From: Dipteris shenzhenensis
Lineage: Eukaryota; Polypodiophyta; Polypodiopsida; Gleicheniales
Length of the DNA stretch: 64,000 nucleotides
Assembly: GCA_047967505.1 (NCBI GenBank)
Contig: CM106539.1
Reading direction: 5' to 3' (one strand)
In this document: positions 23,417-35,880 of the stretch, in pieces
Layout: the number at the start of each line of letters is the position of its first letter
How positions within the stretch are numbered: position 1 is the stretch's first letter
Position numbers and translations under genes: made by a program
The notes under the pieces: generated by a model
Told to the model about the DNA's origin: nothing
Databases searched by the model: none
What the model saw: the letters and a program-made list of their open reading frames with translations, nothing else

Positions 23417-24530
23417 TTACTTTTTTGGCCCAATGCCAAGTCGATGAAGATGCCTCTCCAGCAAGTCTCTTTCAAGAGCCTTCGTGAAGATGTCTGCAGC
23501 ATTCTCTGTAGTCGAACGATATCCCAAATCGACCTCTCCATCCATGATGAGCTTGTGTACAAAGTGATATTGAATCTCAATGTGTTCTGTGCGAGCGTGG
23601 AACACAGGGTTCTCTGCAATCGCCATGCAACTCTCATTGTCACATGATAACTGCGTAGGCTTGTTATGCACTGCACCCATGTCCCTCAAAATACTCCTCA
23701 ACCACACTGCCTCACAAGAAGCAAAGCATGCTGATTTATACTTGGCCTCGGTAGAAGAAAGAGCAACTGTGGGTTGCTTCTTGCTGACCCATGACATAGC
23801 TCCAGATCCAAGTGAGAAACAGTAACCTGTCATTGATCTCCTGCTGTCCACGTCTCCTACCCAATCCGAGTCACAAAATCCGGTCAAGATGTTGCCCTTG
23901 GTATAGGTGATGCCATAATCAAGTGTGCCTTTGATGTATTTCAGCACCTGCATACCTGCCCTCCAATGGTTCTCTCGGGGCTTATTGGAAAACCTGCTTA
24001 GTACACCAGTTGCAAAACTGATGTCCGGCCGCGTGTTGCACAAGTAAATCAAGCTGCCCACAAGCCTTCTATACTTTGCTTCGCCCACCAGTGGTGATGA
24101 ATCCTCATTTGGGAGCTTCACGTCAACCTCCATAGGGGTACCAACTGTCTTGCACTCAGCCATGCCAAATGCCTTCAGTATCTCTCCAGCATACTTCAGC
24201 TATGAAATGAAGATCGGTTTTGGCTCTTGCCAAACTTCAATCCCCAAATAGAAATGCATCAGTCCGAGGTCTCTGTCATTTCAAACTCTCTTCCTAGCAA
24301 ATGCTTTGTATGTGAGATCTTCTCTTCATGGTTCCCTGTTATGACAAGGTCATCCACATAAAGCACCACGATCATACACCTGCCTCCTTCTATGAAGATA
24401 TACAAATTTGCATTAGATGGGCTCCTCCTGAACCCATTTTGTAGAAAGTAGGCATCAATTCATTGGTACCATGCTCGTGGGACCTGTTTTAGCCCGTAAA
24501 GTGCCTTCTTCAGTTTACAGACAGAATGTG
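23417..24530 (-). pseudogene. Copia reverse transcriptase/RNase H fragment
   Basis: Minus strand: VCKLKKALYGLKQVPRAWYQ (about 24,525), the RT catalytic box LYVDDLVITG (about 24,350), then RNase H: ALSSTEAKYKSA, SCDNESCMAIAENPVFHART, and ADIFTKALERD at the end near the polypurine tract. The RT and RNase H parts are separated by stops and a frame change near 24,200. In the RNase H box Glu is followed by AKY rather than the usual AEY. The fragment ends abruptly at about 24,530, where an oppositely oriented Copia fragment begins. Confidence 0.85.
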
Positions 24531-24532
24531 CA

Positions 24533-27500
24533 AGATGTCATGCTAGGACAGCTCAACACAGTCAAGAGATCAAAAGAAGCATGGGATATGTTTGCAGCTC
24601 TCTACGAGTCCAAGAACACATCCAGGATTCTCACCCTGAGAAACTAAATCAACCAGATTTTTCACAACAGCAATGAAACTGGTCATGCTTATGTAGTCCG
24701 CATAAAAGACTACAACAATCAACTTGCAGCAGCAGGAGAGACTATGAACCCCATAGAAATGGTTCAAGTCATTCTAAATGGACTAGGAGAGGGATACGAG
24801 AATCTAGTCCAGAGTATTGCCATCCAATGGCAAATTTTGAGACTAGAAGAACTTCAATCAGTTCTACTTGGTGAAGAACTCGAGACTCAGGCCATTCAAG
24901 CACATAAAGGTCATTCTAATGATCAAGCATTCACAGCTTCACACAGAAGCAGAGGCAAAGGCAGAGGCGAAGGTAGATCATATCAGAAAAGTGGTCATCA
25001 GTAACAAAATCAATGTTAGCATCAAAACTAGCATCAACATCATCCTCAGCAACATCAGAATCAGCAAAGAGGAAATCATTCCAATCGAGGAGGATTCCAA
25101 GGACGAGAGAATGCATCCACCAATGTGTCAAACAGTCAGTGCAACTACTATCACAAGTTTGGACACTATGAAAGAGATTGTCGCAAGAAGCAGTACGACC
25201 AAGGTAGTCAATCTAGCAATAATTGAGGGAATTCCCGAGGTAGAGGAAATCATCGTGGTGGACATTCTAGTCATAGTCATTTTGCAAATGAACATGGAAA
25301 TATGTTTCTTGCAAGCGAGAAATTGCATTAGACTGATACAATGCACCTAGACACTGATTTCAATCCCAAAGAGGATTATAGCTATCAAGTCGACCAAGTG
25401 GAACAGGATCCTTGGTACATCGACACTGGTGCATCATCTCACATGGCAAATCATCAGGAATAGTTCGCAGAAATGAAGCCATTAGAAGGACAGAAAAATG
25501 TCATCTACACAGCAGACAATACACCAAATCCAATTCAGGGAACAGGTGTTATCCCTATGAACAATTTCATTGGGACAAAAGGATTAGTCAAAGATGTGCT
25601 CTATGTTCCGAAGCTCAGCAAGAACCTTTTGTCAGTAGGTCAAATGATGGAACACAATTACAAAGATATATTCGACGGTGATGAATGCACTATCAAAGAC
25701 AAATCCAAAAAGTGTCAGCTAGTAGCAAAAGGTGTCAAATAAGGACGCTTATACAAAATGCTAGCTACAATACTAGATAAGCATGCCATGTCAGCTCAAA
25801 TGCAACAGACGCCACTATCTGCAAAATGGCACAAGAGATATGGTCATGTCAACTTCAAGTACTTGTTAGACCTCAGGAATCAAAATATGGCAATGGGATT
25901 CAAAATCTATAGTTTCTTGGAAAGGCTTGCGAAGCATGCTGCTTCGGCAAACAAAAGCGAACCAACTTTGTCAGAAGTACCTCTCATGCATGAGGTATTC
26001 TTGATTTGATACATATAGATGTATGGGGTTATGCCCAGACCCACAACATCAATGGTTCACTTTACTACTTGACCTTCATCAACGACTACAGCAGATATAG
26101 TTGGGTCTACTTTTTGAAAGAGAAATCTGAAGTGTTTTCTAGATTTTGAGAATTCAAATCCATGGTAGAAAACTAGATAGGCAGAAAGATCAAGGTCATG
26201 AGATCAGATAGAGGAGCTGAATACATCTCTTCAACATTCATGAACTTTTGCAAAAATCACGGCATACGAAGACAATTCACATGTGCAGATACACCTCAGC
26301 AGAATGCAAGAGCTAAAAGGAAGAATGGGACTTTAGCAGACAGTGCTAGAGCAATGCTTAGTGAAAAGCATCTTCTGAATCAGTATTGGGTAGAAGCAAT
26401 AACTACAGCTAACTTGCTTAATCAGCTTCTTTATTGAACCGATACAAGGTATGACTCCTTATGAAGCATTCACTAGACAAAAGCCACACATTGGGCATCT
26501 CTGCATATTTGGTTGCATAGCATATGCTCACATACATGATGATCATCGTAGGAAATTGGATGCAAACTCACGCAAATGCATCATGGTTGGCTACAATGAA
26601 GAAAGCAAAGCATACAAATTGTACGATCCCATCAACTGCAAAGTCATTATCTCTAGAGGTGTAATCTTTGATGAGGAATCAGAATGGAAAACCTCACCTA
26701 CACAGGAGATAGAAGCATCAACTTCACAGTCATCTACAGAATAGGTTGATGAAGAAGAGCAAGAATTGCTAGCAACACCCCAAGCAGAGCCACAACAGCT
26801 CAGACGGTCTACTAGGGAAAGTAGACCACCAACCAGATTGGCATATGCTCAGAAAGGCAAAGCAATTCAGGTGGAAACCACCAACTATGCTCTTATGACT
26901 ACCATCATGGCTACAGAAGAGCTAGTCTACTTCGAAGATGCAGTAGACAAGCCAGAATGGCAAACTGCTATGAATGAAGAAATGGATGCTTTGTATAAGA
27001 ATAATACTTGGGAATTATGTGACCTTCCACCAGGAAAGAAGGCCATAGCAAACAAATGGGTATACAAAGTGAAGTACAATCCAGATGGAAGTATTCAGAG
27101 ATACAAAGCCAGACTAGTTGCAAAAGGATTTGCACAACAATATGGCCAGGACTATGATGAGACTTATGCTCCAGTAGCAAAGATGGATTCCATATGGTTC
27201 TTGATATCACTAGCAACACTCAGTAAATGGAATGTGTACCAGCTCGATGTCAAGAATGCATTTCTCAATGGTTATCTAGACGAGGAAGTCTACATGCAAC
27301 AACCAATAGGTTATGTTGAACCAAGAAAGGAGAATAAGGTTTGCCATCTCAAGAAAAGTTTCTACGGCTTATAGCAAGCACCCAAAAGTTGGTGTAATAG
27401 TAGAATTGACAAGTATTTTGCTGATCTGGGATACATGAAGTCCAATGCAGATCATACTCTCTACTACAAAGTTCAAGGGGAAGACATTACTATTGCACTT

Positions 27501-28070
27501 TTGTACGTAGATGATCTGATTGTGATAGGAAGCAAGGATAGCTTCATCAAAAAACTAAAACAAGACTTATCTGCAGAGTTTGACATGAAAGATCTTGGAC
27601 TTATGCACTATTGTCTTGGAATTGAGTTCTAGAGAGATTCAAATAGCATATTCATGAGTCAACTCAAGTATGTTGATAGTCTCCTGAAGAAGTTTCATAT
27701 GGCAGATTGCAAGATTGTAGCCACTCCCATGGAACATAGTTTGAAACTTACTAAAGATTCAGAAAAGCCTACAGTCAATGACAGATACTATAGGTAGCTC
27801 ATCGGATCTCTTATATATTTGACAATCACATGGCCGGATATTTGCTATGCAGTAAGCTCACTAGCACAGTTTATGGCAAACCCAAAACAGTCTCACTAGA
27901 ATGCAGCCAAAAGAGTCTTGAGATACATCAGAGGTACAAGATAATTTGGGATAGAATACAGAGGAAGTCATTCACGGTTGCATGGATACTGTGACAGTGA
28001 CTTTGTTGAAGATCATGAGACTAGGAGATCGACACAGGAGAAGTTTATATTTTCAAGTCACAAGGGTTGA
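24533..28070 (+). pseudogene. Truncated Ty1/copia polyprotein
   Basis: Plus strand, several frames. The order is gag (VMLGQLNTVKRSKEAWDMF onward) and a Gln-rich knuckle NYYHKFGHYERDC, whose second Cys is Tyr. Protease follows with WYIDTGASSHMA (about 25,415), then a pre-integrase segment. Integrase has RSDRGAEYIS and TPQQNARAKRKNG (the expected Glu after N-x-x is Arg-Ala). RT spans 26,940-27,630 with LLYVDDLIVIG (about 27,500). RNase H is cut off at GYCDSDFVEDHETRRST (about 28,060). There are more than ten stops, mostly TAG at Gln or Trp positions. No LTR was found at either end, so it is a truncated dead fragment. Confidence 0.88.
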
Positions 28071-28079
28071 TCTAGCTAT

Positions 28080-28780
28080 CATGTGCACTAATTCACATCG
28101 ATATATTTCAACATTTCAACACTAGCTTTTTCAAGTCCACATAATCCACTTAAACCACTTAGTCCACTTGAACCAATTAAACCATGTAGCTCACTTAAAC
28201 CACTTCATTCACTTATACCACCACTTAGTCCATTTAAATCACTTCATTCACTTATACCACTTAAACCGCTTCATCCTTGGGGGATTCACCTTAAAAAAGT
28301 TTAGTGTACCACGTGCATTTAAAAGGAGTGGTATTTTAATTTAATTTTTTGAAAAATTTTAACAGGTTTACAATAACAGAAGGGGTTCTTTAATTCAAGT
28401 TTAGAAAAAAATAATTTAGTTCATAAGTAAAGAGGGGTGTTTTTATTGGGGGGGAAATTTTAGTTGAGGGGTTTTTAAAATACCCATTGAATTCACATGA
28501 TACATAGGGATCCTAAGTAGTGCACCCCCCAAGACTTCTCAATTCTAAGCACTTGAACTACAATAATCCACATTAAACCTTACATTAGCTCCACTTATTC
28601 CACTTAATTCACTTAAACCACTTAACCCACTTAGTTCACTTAAACCACTTAATCTACAGTATGCACTTAATCCGGATCATTATATTTGAAGAAGAATATG
28701 ACAAAGTTATGTATGGAGTTTACATAGCTATGTACTAGGTTGCACACCTGTCATTCCCTCAGTGCTTGGTCCTACAGCTT
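28080..28780. repeat. CCACTTAAACCACTTA minisatellite-like region
   Basis: Two clusters (28,125-28,275 and 28,560-28,680) of a degenerate 10-bp unit CCACTTAAAC/CCACTTAGTC. They flank a T- and A-rich stretch with GGGGGG and CCCCCC runs. No gene is seen. Confidence 0.75.
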
Positions 28781-28794
28781 ATGAATTTATACTG

Positions 28795-29335
28795 GTGAGG
28801 TCCTAAAAATCATATGTGTCAATATCCACAGCAACAGTATCCAAGTCTCTAAAAATATCTTTGTAGGACACAAGCTCACACTCCAGCATGTGTACACGTT
28901 CTTGCAAGTACTCAATCTCTTTGACTTGAGTTGCAAGGTGAGATTGTAACTCCTCAGTAGCAATAACACCCTACTGACAGAGAGATATGGCAAATGTTGC
29001 CAAGTCAACAAGGTCACTATGTGCCTGGGGAGTTAGCATGCAAGGTCTTAGTGACATGGGCTCTTTGTTCTCTGTTCTTGCTCACTTGCACTCCACATGA
29101 CATCCCTTTCTTGTTCTTAACAAGTGATGCTTGTCATTCCAATCCACATGCCAATGCATGGTATCATCATCCACTAGACCAAAGTCGCAAAAATACCCAA
29201 CCTCAGCGTGATTTAGTTGGTCTGCTAAATCGACCTCGAGGCACAAATGAGGCTTCAGGACCCTCATGAATTGGAGGTTCCTTTGGTTGGGGAGGATCCT
29301 GTGGGAGAATGCTCTCTCCCTCCATGCTCATACTT
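28795..29335 (-). pseudogene. Unrecognised gene fragment with coiled coil
   Basis: Minus strand: a possible start MSMEGESILPQDPPQPKE (about 29,330), then after a frame change FGLVDDDTMHWHVDWNDK (about 29,190), and in one frame with two stops (TGA 29,082; TAG about 28,976) a heptad-like EELQSHLATQVKEIEYLQER continuing to VHMLECEL. The ORF ends at 28,795. I do not recognise it. It lies directly downstream of the kinase-like fragment on the same strand and may be part of the same element or gene. Confidence 0.45.
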
Positions 29336-29779
29336 AACCTTAAAAATGACAACAAGATAGAATTATTTTATAATCCTAAACAATATTAAAGAATTAAATT
29401 CAACATGGATAGTTATTGCATCATTTATTATACAAAAAATATTTAAACATTTATAATCGCATCATTTATTATACAAAAAATATTTAAACATTTATTATCG
29501 CATCATTTATTATCTCACGAAATCATACCAATTTCAAATATACAAACTTGAATCATAGAGAAGAGACTTGGATGATATACAAAAATAGCAATGTTACAAG
29601 TAATCATGTTCATAAATTCATATTATAAATTGTCCAAGAAAGACTCAGTCATTTCTTGGTCTAAGTCCCTAGTGTGGACTGAGCTGTATGCTACATCTAG
29701 GAGCAATATCAAAAACCCCACCAAAATCAGTAGTGCTTGGATGTCTGTTCAGTTGTGCATACCTTCCCTGAATCACAAA

Positions 29780-30313
29780 TCAACGTAGCCGCCCAATTAC
29801 AGCTTCTGTGGATCCAATGCTAATCAATGGTGCACAAATATCTATGATCTTCAAAATGTGATGAGACATTGTGTACACATCTTGTGCAACGTCAAAAGGT
29901 GGGGGATTGGTGTACACGCACTCTGGAGCGACATGGCAAAATCTTAGAGAGGAACTCCGCATAGTGTTGGGACTATCACTGGGTAATGATGGATAATATT
30001 TTCTAGTTCTTGTTGGTGTCACCATTCCCCAATCACAAATGCCTAGATACACTTCCTCGAATGACTCGGAGAAACGTAGGACAATGTTTTGCGCATGCAA
30101 ATAATTATGTATGACATTGTGTTGTTGCATGTAATGAATAGTGTAAACAAGTGCACTTAAAATATCAAATACATACTGAGGGACCCGTGGAGCTCTAGCA
30201 AGCATTTCTATATCATGTCTGTGTCCCACGGGAGATAGTTGCTTTTCGTCATGTCCGAGGTATGTCAGCCATCTTTCGAAATGATTTCGATTCCAAAACA
30301 AAAATATTATCAT
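29780..30313 (-). CDS. Degenerate protein-kinase-like domain (likely inactive)
   Basis: A 177-codon minus-strand ORF. Residues 54-76 read ALVYTIHYMQQHNVIHNYLH(AQN), which aligns with the helix E/catalytic loop of eukaryotic kinases. The HRD box is HNY, so the catalytic Asp is replaced by Tyr, and the usual Lys is Ala. Residues 94-97, DWGM, match the DFG motif with Trp, and residues 128-131 (VAPE) followed by FDVAQDVYTM match the APE and helix-F signature. The N-lobe (Gly loop, VAIK Lys) is not in this ORF and may be in an upstream exon or lost. Without HRD Asp it is probably a pseudokinase or a decayed kinase carried by a transposon. Confidence 0.6.
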   Translation of the reverse strand: MIIFLFWNRNHFERWLTYLGHDEKQLSPVGHRHDIEMLARAPRVPQYVFDILSALVYTIHYMQQHNVIHNYLHAQNIVLRFSESFEEVYLGICDWGMVTPTRTRKYYPSLPSDSPNTMRSSSLRFCHVAPECVYTNPPPFDVAQDVYTMSHHILKIIDICAPLISIGSTEAVIGRLR

Positions 30314-30544
30314 TGGATTATTATGATGGACTACACCTATAGCTCGGATGCATTAGGGGAGAATTGGGGTCTCAAAAGGGCCTCATAAGGAGAATGGATT
30401 AGGAATGCTTAGTGGGCTAATGCAAGGGGCTTGGAGGGTCCCAAAGAGGCCTAACCAGCCCAACCTATGTGGGTTAAGCCCACATTTGAGCCCACCTCTC
30501 CCCCCATCAATGAGGGTAGGGGGCCACTTTTTAAAATTTGAATT

Positions 30545-30840
30545 TCGATTTTGAATCTCCCTCCCTCTCTCTCCCTCCCTCCTCCTCCCTCTCCCTCTCC
30601 CTCTCCCTCCGTCCCCCTCCCTCCTCCTCTCCCCTCCTTCATCTTGCTCCTCCTCCTCCCTCCTCCCTCTCCCCTCCTCCTCCTCCTTATGGCTCCTCCT
30701 CCCTCCTTCCTCTCCCCTCCTTCTCTTGCTGCCCTACTCTCTCTCCTCTACTCCTTCCTCCCACAGAATCTCTCCCCTCCTCCTCCCTCCTATAGCATCT
30801 CTCCCCTCCCTGTCCCTTCTATAGTAGCTCCTTCCATCAT
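30545..30840. repeat. CTCCTCCCTCC polypyrimidine tract
   Basis: About 0.3 kb of C/T sequence separating the kinase-like ORF from the Gypsy element. ORFs across it are compositional. Confidence 0.9.
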
Positions 30841-30842
30841 CC

Positions 30843-33800
30843 GTTGGAAGGTGGTTGTTGCATTGGTTAATTTAAATATCGTCACCCTAACTGCATACAC
30901 ACCCCACTCAATGGCAAAGGGCATTTTATGTTGGTCTTGCGGGGCAATAGACACTTTGTTGTAACCCAAAAATCCGTCTAGGAAGCTATAGGCTTCCTTT
31001 TCGGCTACCCTTTCTAGAACATGTTCTATGAATGGCAAGGGGTTGCCATAGTCTAGTGGCAGCGTTAACTTTTTTCAAATCCATGCATACTCTAATTTTT
31101 CCATTTTTATTTAGGACTATCACGATGGGTGATACCCAATCCGTATGCTCAATCTCATAGATGAACTCCACATCTATAAGTTTTTGGTTTTCCTCCCTCA
31201 CTATGAGTGCATATTTGGGATTCATAGGGTAGGGGCGTTGACGTACCGGTCTGGCATCATCTAGCATGGGGATTGTGTGCTACACTACTCTGTCAGGCAC
31301 CCCCTTTATGTCAGTGTACTTCCAGGCCATGTAGTCTTTGTAATTTTGTAGGAGAGCTATTAAAGTGTTCTCCTCATTGGGGGTGAGATCATGGACGAGA
31401 TGAACACAGGTTGGGGGTTCTCCCCTTCTGGGGCTAGGTTTACCTCCTTGACCGGGGTGTCATACCCTTGGGAGCACCTGTCTTCCCAAGAGCTTTTGGC
31501 CTATTGGTATAAGATCTTGTGATCCTCAATCATGTAGGCCTTGTAATGGGCTAGTACCTACCGTAGGTCCTCTTTTTCTTCAGCCTCCTCCTTTATTTCT
31601 GCCGGAGCAGTGGTCCTTTTGGCCTTAGCCGAGCTCTTGGATACATGGAGTTTTGAACCTGAAGGGGGCTCTTCCATTGTGCTTATAGAGCTGATAGGGG
31701 AGGTTACCTTACTCACTTTGGCTCCCTAATTGGAGGAGAACTCATGGTGAGTAGTCATGGCACCCACGTATGATAGCAATGGAGATCGGATTTTACCTTT
31801 ACAATTCCCTTGCTTACCTCTCGGGGGTTGAGCATGTGAAACATTCTTAGGGGAACCACTGAGGTTAGACCCTCAAGCTCTTGGGTGGTGATTTGAAACC
31901 CTATCCTCTTTGGCACATCTATATTGGCTAAGATGTGCATCCAATTTTGAGAGAATTCTGGCTCGAGAAGAGGTGCATACCAAAATTCATCAGACTCCTT
32001 TTCATCCTCTTTCATGTGTGCATACCAAAATTCATCAGACTCCTTTTTATCCTCTTTCATGTCACAAGGTTGGAATAGCTTCATGGAGGTGGTTCGGGCA
32101 GTGGTGTCGAATTTTGTGGCAAAAAGGTGTCTCGACAATGGGTGGGCCTTGTAGGTGCAAGTCCACTCACATGATTTGCTCCTCACGCTGCAAGTAGATG
32201 TTATTAGTACTCCAGTCATGTACAAGCCTAGACATTTGTAAGAAGTGCTTTCCTAGGATAGCTTCATATCCTAATTGCCGAGTGAAGTCCATGACTACGA
32301 ACCTGATGGGGTACGGAATCCGAATACCTTGATGTTTATGCCAATAAGCACTCCCAAGGGATTGGCAGTCCACCATCATCTAACTTTACTACCAAATGGG
32401 TTTGCTCGAGTATGGGTTTTACCCATTTCACCTAGCATTCCTTGGTATAGACACTCAATCCCGCTCCCCTAGCCACGATGACATCAACCTTTTGGTGTTG
32501 ATAGATTATGGGGATAGCGGCATTTGCATCATCACCTTCGAAGTACTAGCCTAGCTTGTTGATGGGAACCTTGGGTAGGTTCTTCCCCCTTTTCGACGAT
32601 GATTGGTTGGTGGGCTTAGGGCTCTGGCAAGACTAGGGGGCAAGAGTAGCATGTTCATCCAATTGGATAGATTGCACCATAGGATGGGATTTCCTCTTAG
32701 CGAGGAGGCAATCGGCATTTTTACCTTTATTGATAGGAAGGCAACCAACCCGACACTATCACAGGGTTCTTGTGAAGGCTCTCCTTCCATGTATGATAGG
32801 TCCTTGAAATTGTACAAGTCTCCCTCCTCCAATAGGTTTTGTAGCATTGGGTCTTCTTGGAACATTTTTTGCATTAGATCTAGAGCTTCTGACTAATCGA
32901 AGCTGAAATGTTCCTCTTCCTCCACTCTTTCTGGCACCTTGAGTGATTTCGCCCCTCGTTGGCCCATTAGGTGGGCTAGATGAATAGTATCTGACCCTCT
33001 ACTTGCTTTGAGTCGATGCTCGAACTTCTCTTGGCAGTCCCGTACCAAGTTTTGGGCATCTATTATGTATTGCTTTTCTAAGACCGGGTTAGGATAGGCC
33101 TCCTGATAGGAGGGCCAGAGTGCTAGACCTTGGGCCTACACTGGCTTGTTTACCTCTAGACTCGAAGGTACCTCATGTTCACCTTGGGTGGAAGCACATT
33201 TGGAAGCAGAGGAGGTGGCGAGAGTGTTTGTCTCCTCATCGAAACTGTCATGGATAAGCACCTGGTCAAAGCCATCACGTACCCTTATGGCCTTCTTGGA
33301 TCAAGTTAAGGGATGTTGAGGGATCTCGGGGCCTGGAGATAGGGACCCTTTATCTTTATTTGCCAGCTTCCTCATTGCCTTGCCTAATGCCTTGGCTTGC
33401 ATCCTTGTGATGACTTTTAGGGGCATTGCAGCCACCTGACCTTATTCGATGCTAATCAGGTTAAGGCTGGTGCTCTTTGGGGGGATGATTGGGGTTGTCG
33501 GTCCTCTCATGGGATAGTTCTGGAATAGATGCTTGGTCCCACACACCACACACAAGGGTGTGGGGTTGGTCATGGATGGAGCAGTGGGGATACGATCCCT
33601 ATAGGGACCGTCCTTCAAGAAATGTGGCCCCTGGCATTTGAAGCAAGTCACTAAAGGGTTTGAAGTACCTTGATAGGGGCATTCACTTGCTCTGTGGGGA
33701 CCCTGGCAGGTGTAACATTGGAGCGAGGGCCTTCAAGCAACTGAGTTTAGGTCTCTTTCCCTTGAGTTCATGAGAGCAGTCTAGAACACGGGAATCTATT

Positions 33801-35880
33801 GATCCTCTAGAGAGAGGTAGTGGCTCAGGGTGCCACTTCCTTCCTCATAGGGTATTAATCATGAGGTCTGTGATGTGGATCTATCTCCTCCCAATCATTG
33901 GGAACTTCCTTTACTAACACTTGATTGACTAGAGCTATACAAGGTAGTGGAGGTTGCAGGTCCAATATGGGTGGTGGTAACGAAGCTAGCTGAGCTCTAT
34001 ACTGGCTTGAACTAGCCAAAGGACCACCCTGTATGTTCAAGGGGTTAGGCCAAGCCATAAGGGCTAATGGGGGTCTCATTTCATACATGGGTTGGGGAAG
34101 GAACCTCAAAAATCAACCTTGGGAGGTATAGTGGTTTCCCCACCTATCGCAGTGTGCATAGTAGAGTGCCGCCCATGCCCTTTGGCACGGACACTCATTG
34201 GAGGGGTGGTTACCATTGCATACTCCACACCAGACATTGTTTCTCCATGGAAACAAGTGAGGGTTTCTCGGCACCACCTTGGAGGTTCCTGTCCTCCATT
34301 GCTGGCCTAGCTAATTTAGCAAATTAAAGGCCAGCTCACTCATATCCAAGCCCTTGGGCTCATTGGTCTCCTTCTTGATTGTTTCTACACTTCAAGACCT
34401 AACTCATGGAGCTATTTCTCAGGGATTTGGGGTCTTATCTGAATTCGCCTTATCCATCATGTTGTCACTTATGTGGATGGCCACCTTGCTGCATAGATCA
34501 AAGGAAGTAGGATTCATCACCATTAGATGGTCATGCATCTTTGGGTCTACCAATCCTATGAGGAAGCGGGGCAACAAGCATTCATCTCTCATCCACTCGT
34601 ATGGTTCACAATGAGAATTGAGGTGCTTGATCCTAGCAATGTAATCCCTAAGGTATTTCTTGTCGTTCTACTTTACCTCATACAATTGATTAATTGGGCT
34701 CCATTTATGGCCATTGTGGGAGAACCCATAATGAAGGCCTTTTTCAATGTCTCATAGTTAATTTTCTCTTCTGGATTGGTCATTTCTAGGTCCCCAGGAG
34801 GACCAAAACGTTCGTAAATAAGCTCAAATCACTCCACGTGGGAGACCAGGTCTCCTTCTCCAACGAACTTGGTCATTAACTTGGAGATAGCTATGGGTCG
34901 GCTCCTCGAGGGATTCGCAATCCCTATAAGAAACACTGGGGCGGGTGGATGTGGTGTGGCCCCCCTTCTTAGGGCATTCACCAAGATGTGCATCAATCCT
35001 CATTCGTTAACAATGTTTGAGCGGCTAGTGGGGGTGGTGTTGCTGTGGGCCTGACAGGACGTAGGGCTGGCCTTAAGCCTGGCCCTGGTGGTGATATCCA
35101 CATAGTTGCTGGTACGAGCATTGGAACAGATGTGCCAAGGCATGCATTCATCGGTGCAATGGGTATGGATGGGAAGGGACATACTCTCGGAGGAGGTGGG
35201 TCCTGGGGCATGGGAACGTTGGTTCCATGCAATGGGTGATAATGTGGGAACTATGGTGCCCCATAGTTGACAAAAGTTGGTGGCACTTGGGCTGTTGGGG
35301 GTTCATAAGACACCCCTCCTTGGAAGTTCCTTGCATCCCCTCGGCTTGGATCTTGCCCTCAAAATTCCCTCATCCATGGATCTTCACCGTCCATGCATTC
35401 CCATTGGGGAGGTCTTGCATAGGTGGGTTTGCAAAGGTGTTTTTCGTCCCGCGGTCTGTGGTTCGATGTTGCTGACCTTCCCTTCCTGCAGACATGCCAT
35501 CGAAGGGGTTCTCCATGTCTACTGACTCTACCAGACCTAAATGTCTGAACTTGTTGGAGAATGTACCTCTCAGCCTAGATGCAACCAAAGGTGCGGGAGA
35601 GTTGGGAGAGGCCACACTAGTGAATGGGGCTTCAGAAGCCCTTGGACCCAAGGGGTCTTGCATTACTTCGTCCAAGCTCTCTGTCTTGTCAAAGCTAGAT
35701 CGATCTTCTTGTTGGGGGCCTATTAATGAGTGGGAGCTAGTAATCGAACTTCCTGATCCCCAGCTAGGGCGAAGGGTGTGGGCTTTGACTATAGCTCGAA
35801 GCCCTATATTTCGGCACGAGATCCTGGGACAAAACTCTCCCAGACCTCAAGTGCATGTAGGAGACCTCTAACTAGGCACA
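30843..35880 (-). pseudogene. Decayed Ty3/gypsy element (gag to RT)
   Basis: Minus strand, reading from high to low coordinates. Gag is at about 35,700-34,300 (KFVGEGDLVSHVE, then FELIYERFGPPGDLEM near 34,800). Two zinc knuckles follow, CYTCQGPHRASEC and CFKCQGPHFLKDG (about 33,720-33,620, the second lacking its last Cys), then a Cys-containing CVVCGTKH motif. The protease/spacer region has FTRQLGYEAILGKHFLQ (about 32,270). RT has DWVSPIVIVLNKNGKIRVC (about 31,130) and FLDGFLGYNKVSIAP (about 30,990), breaking off at TTFQRMME (about 30,850) before the YxDD box. There are many stops and frameshifts. The 3' half (RNase H, integrase, LTR) is missing. Confidence 0.75.

Noticed and set aside
34867-35871. 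Plus-strand ORFs of 60-125 codons in the Gypsy region
   Set aside because: Antisense of the minus-strand gag region. No independent features.
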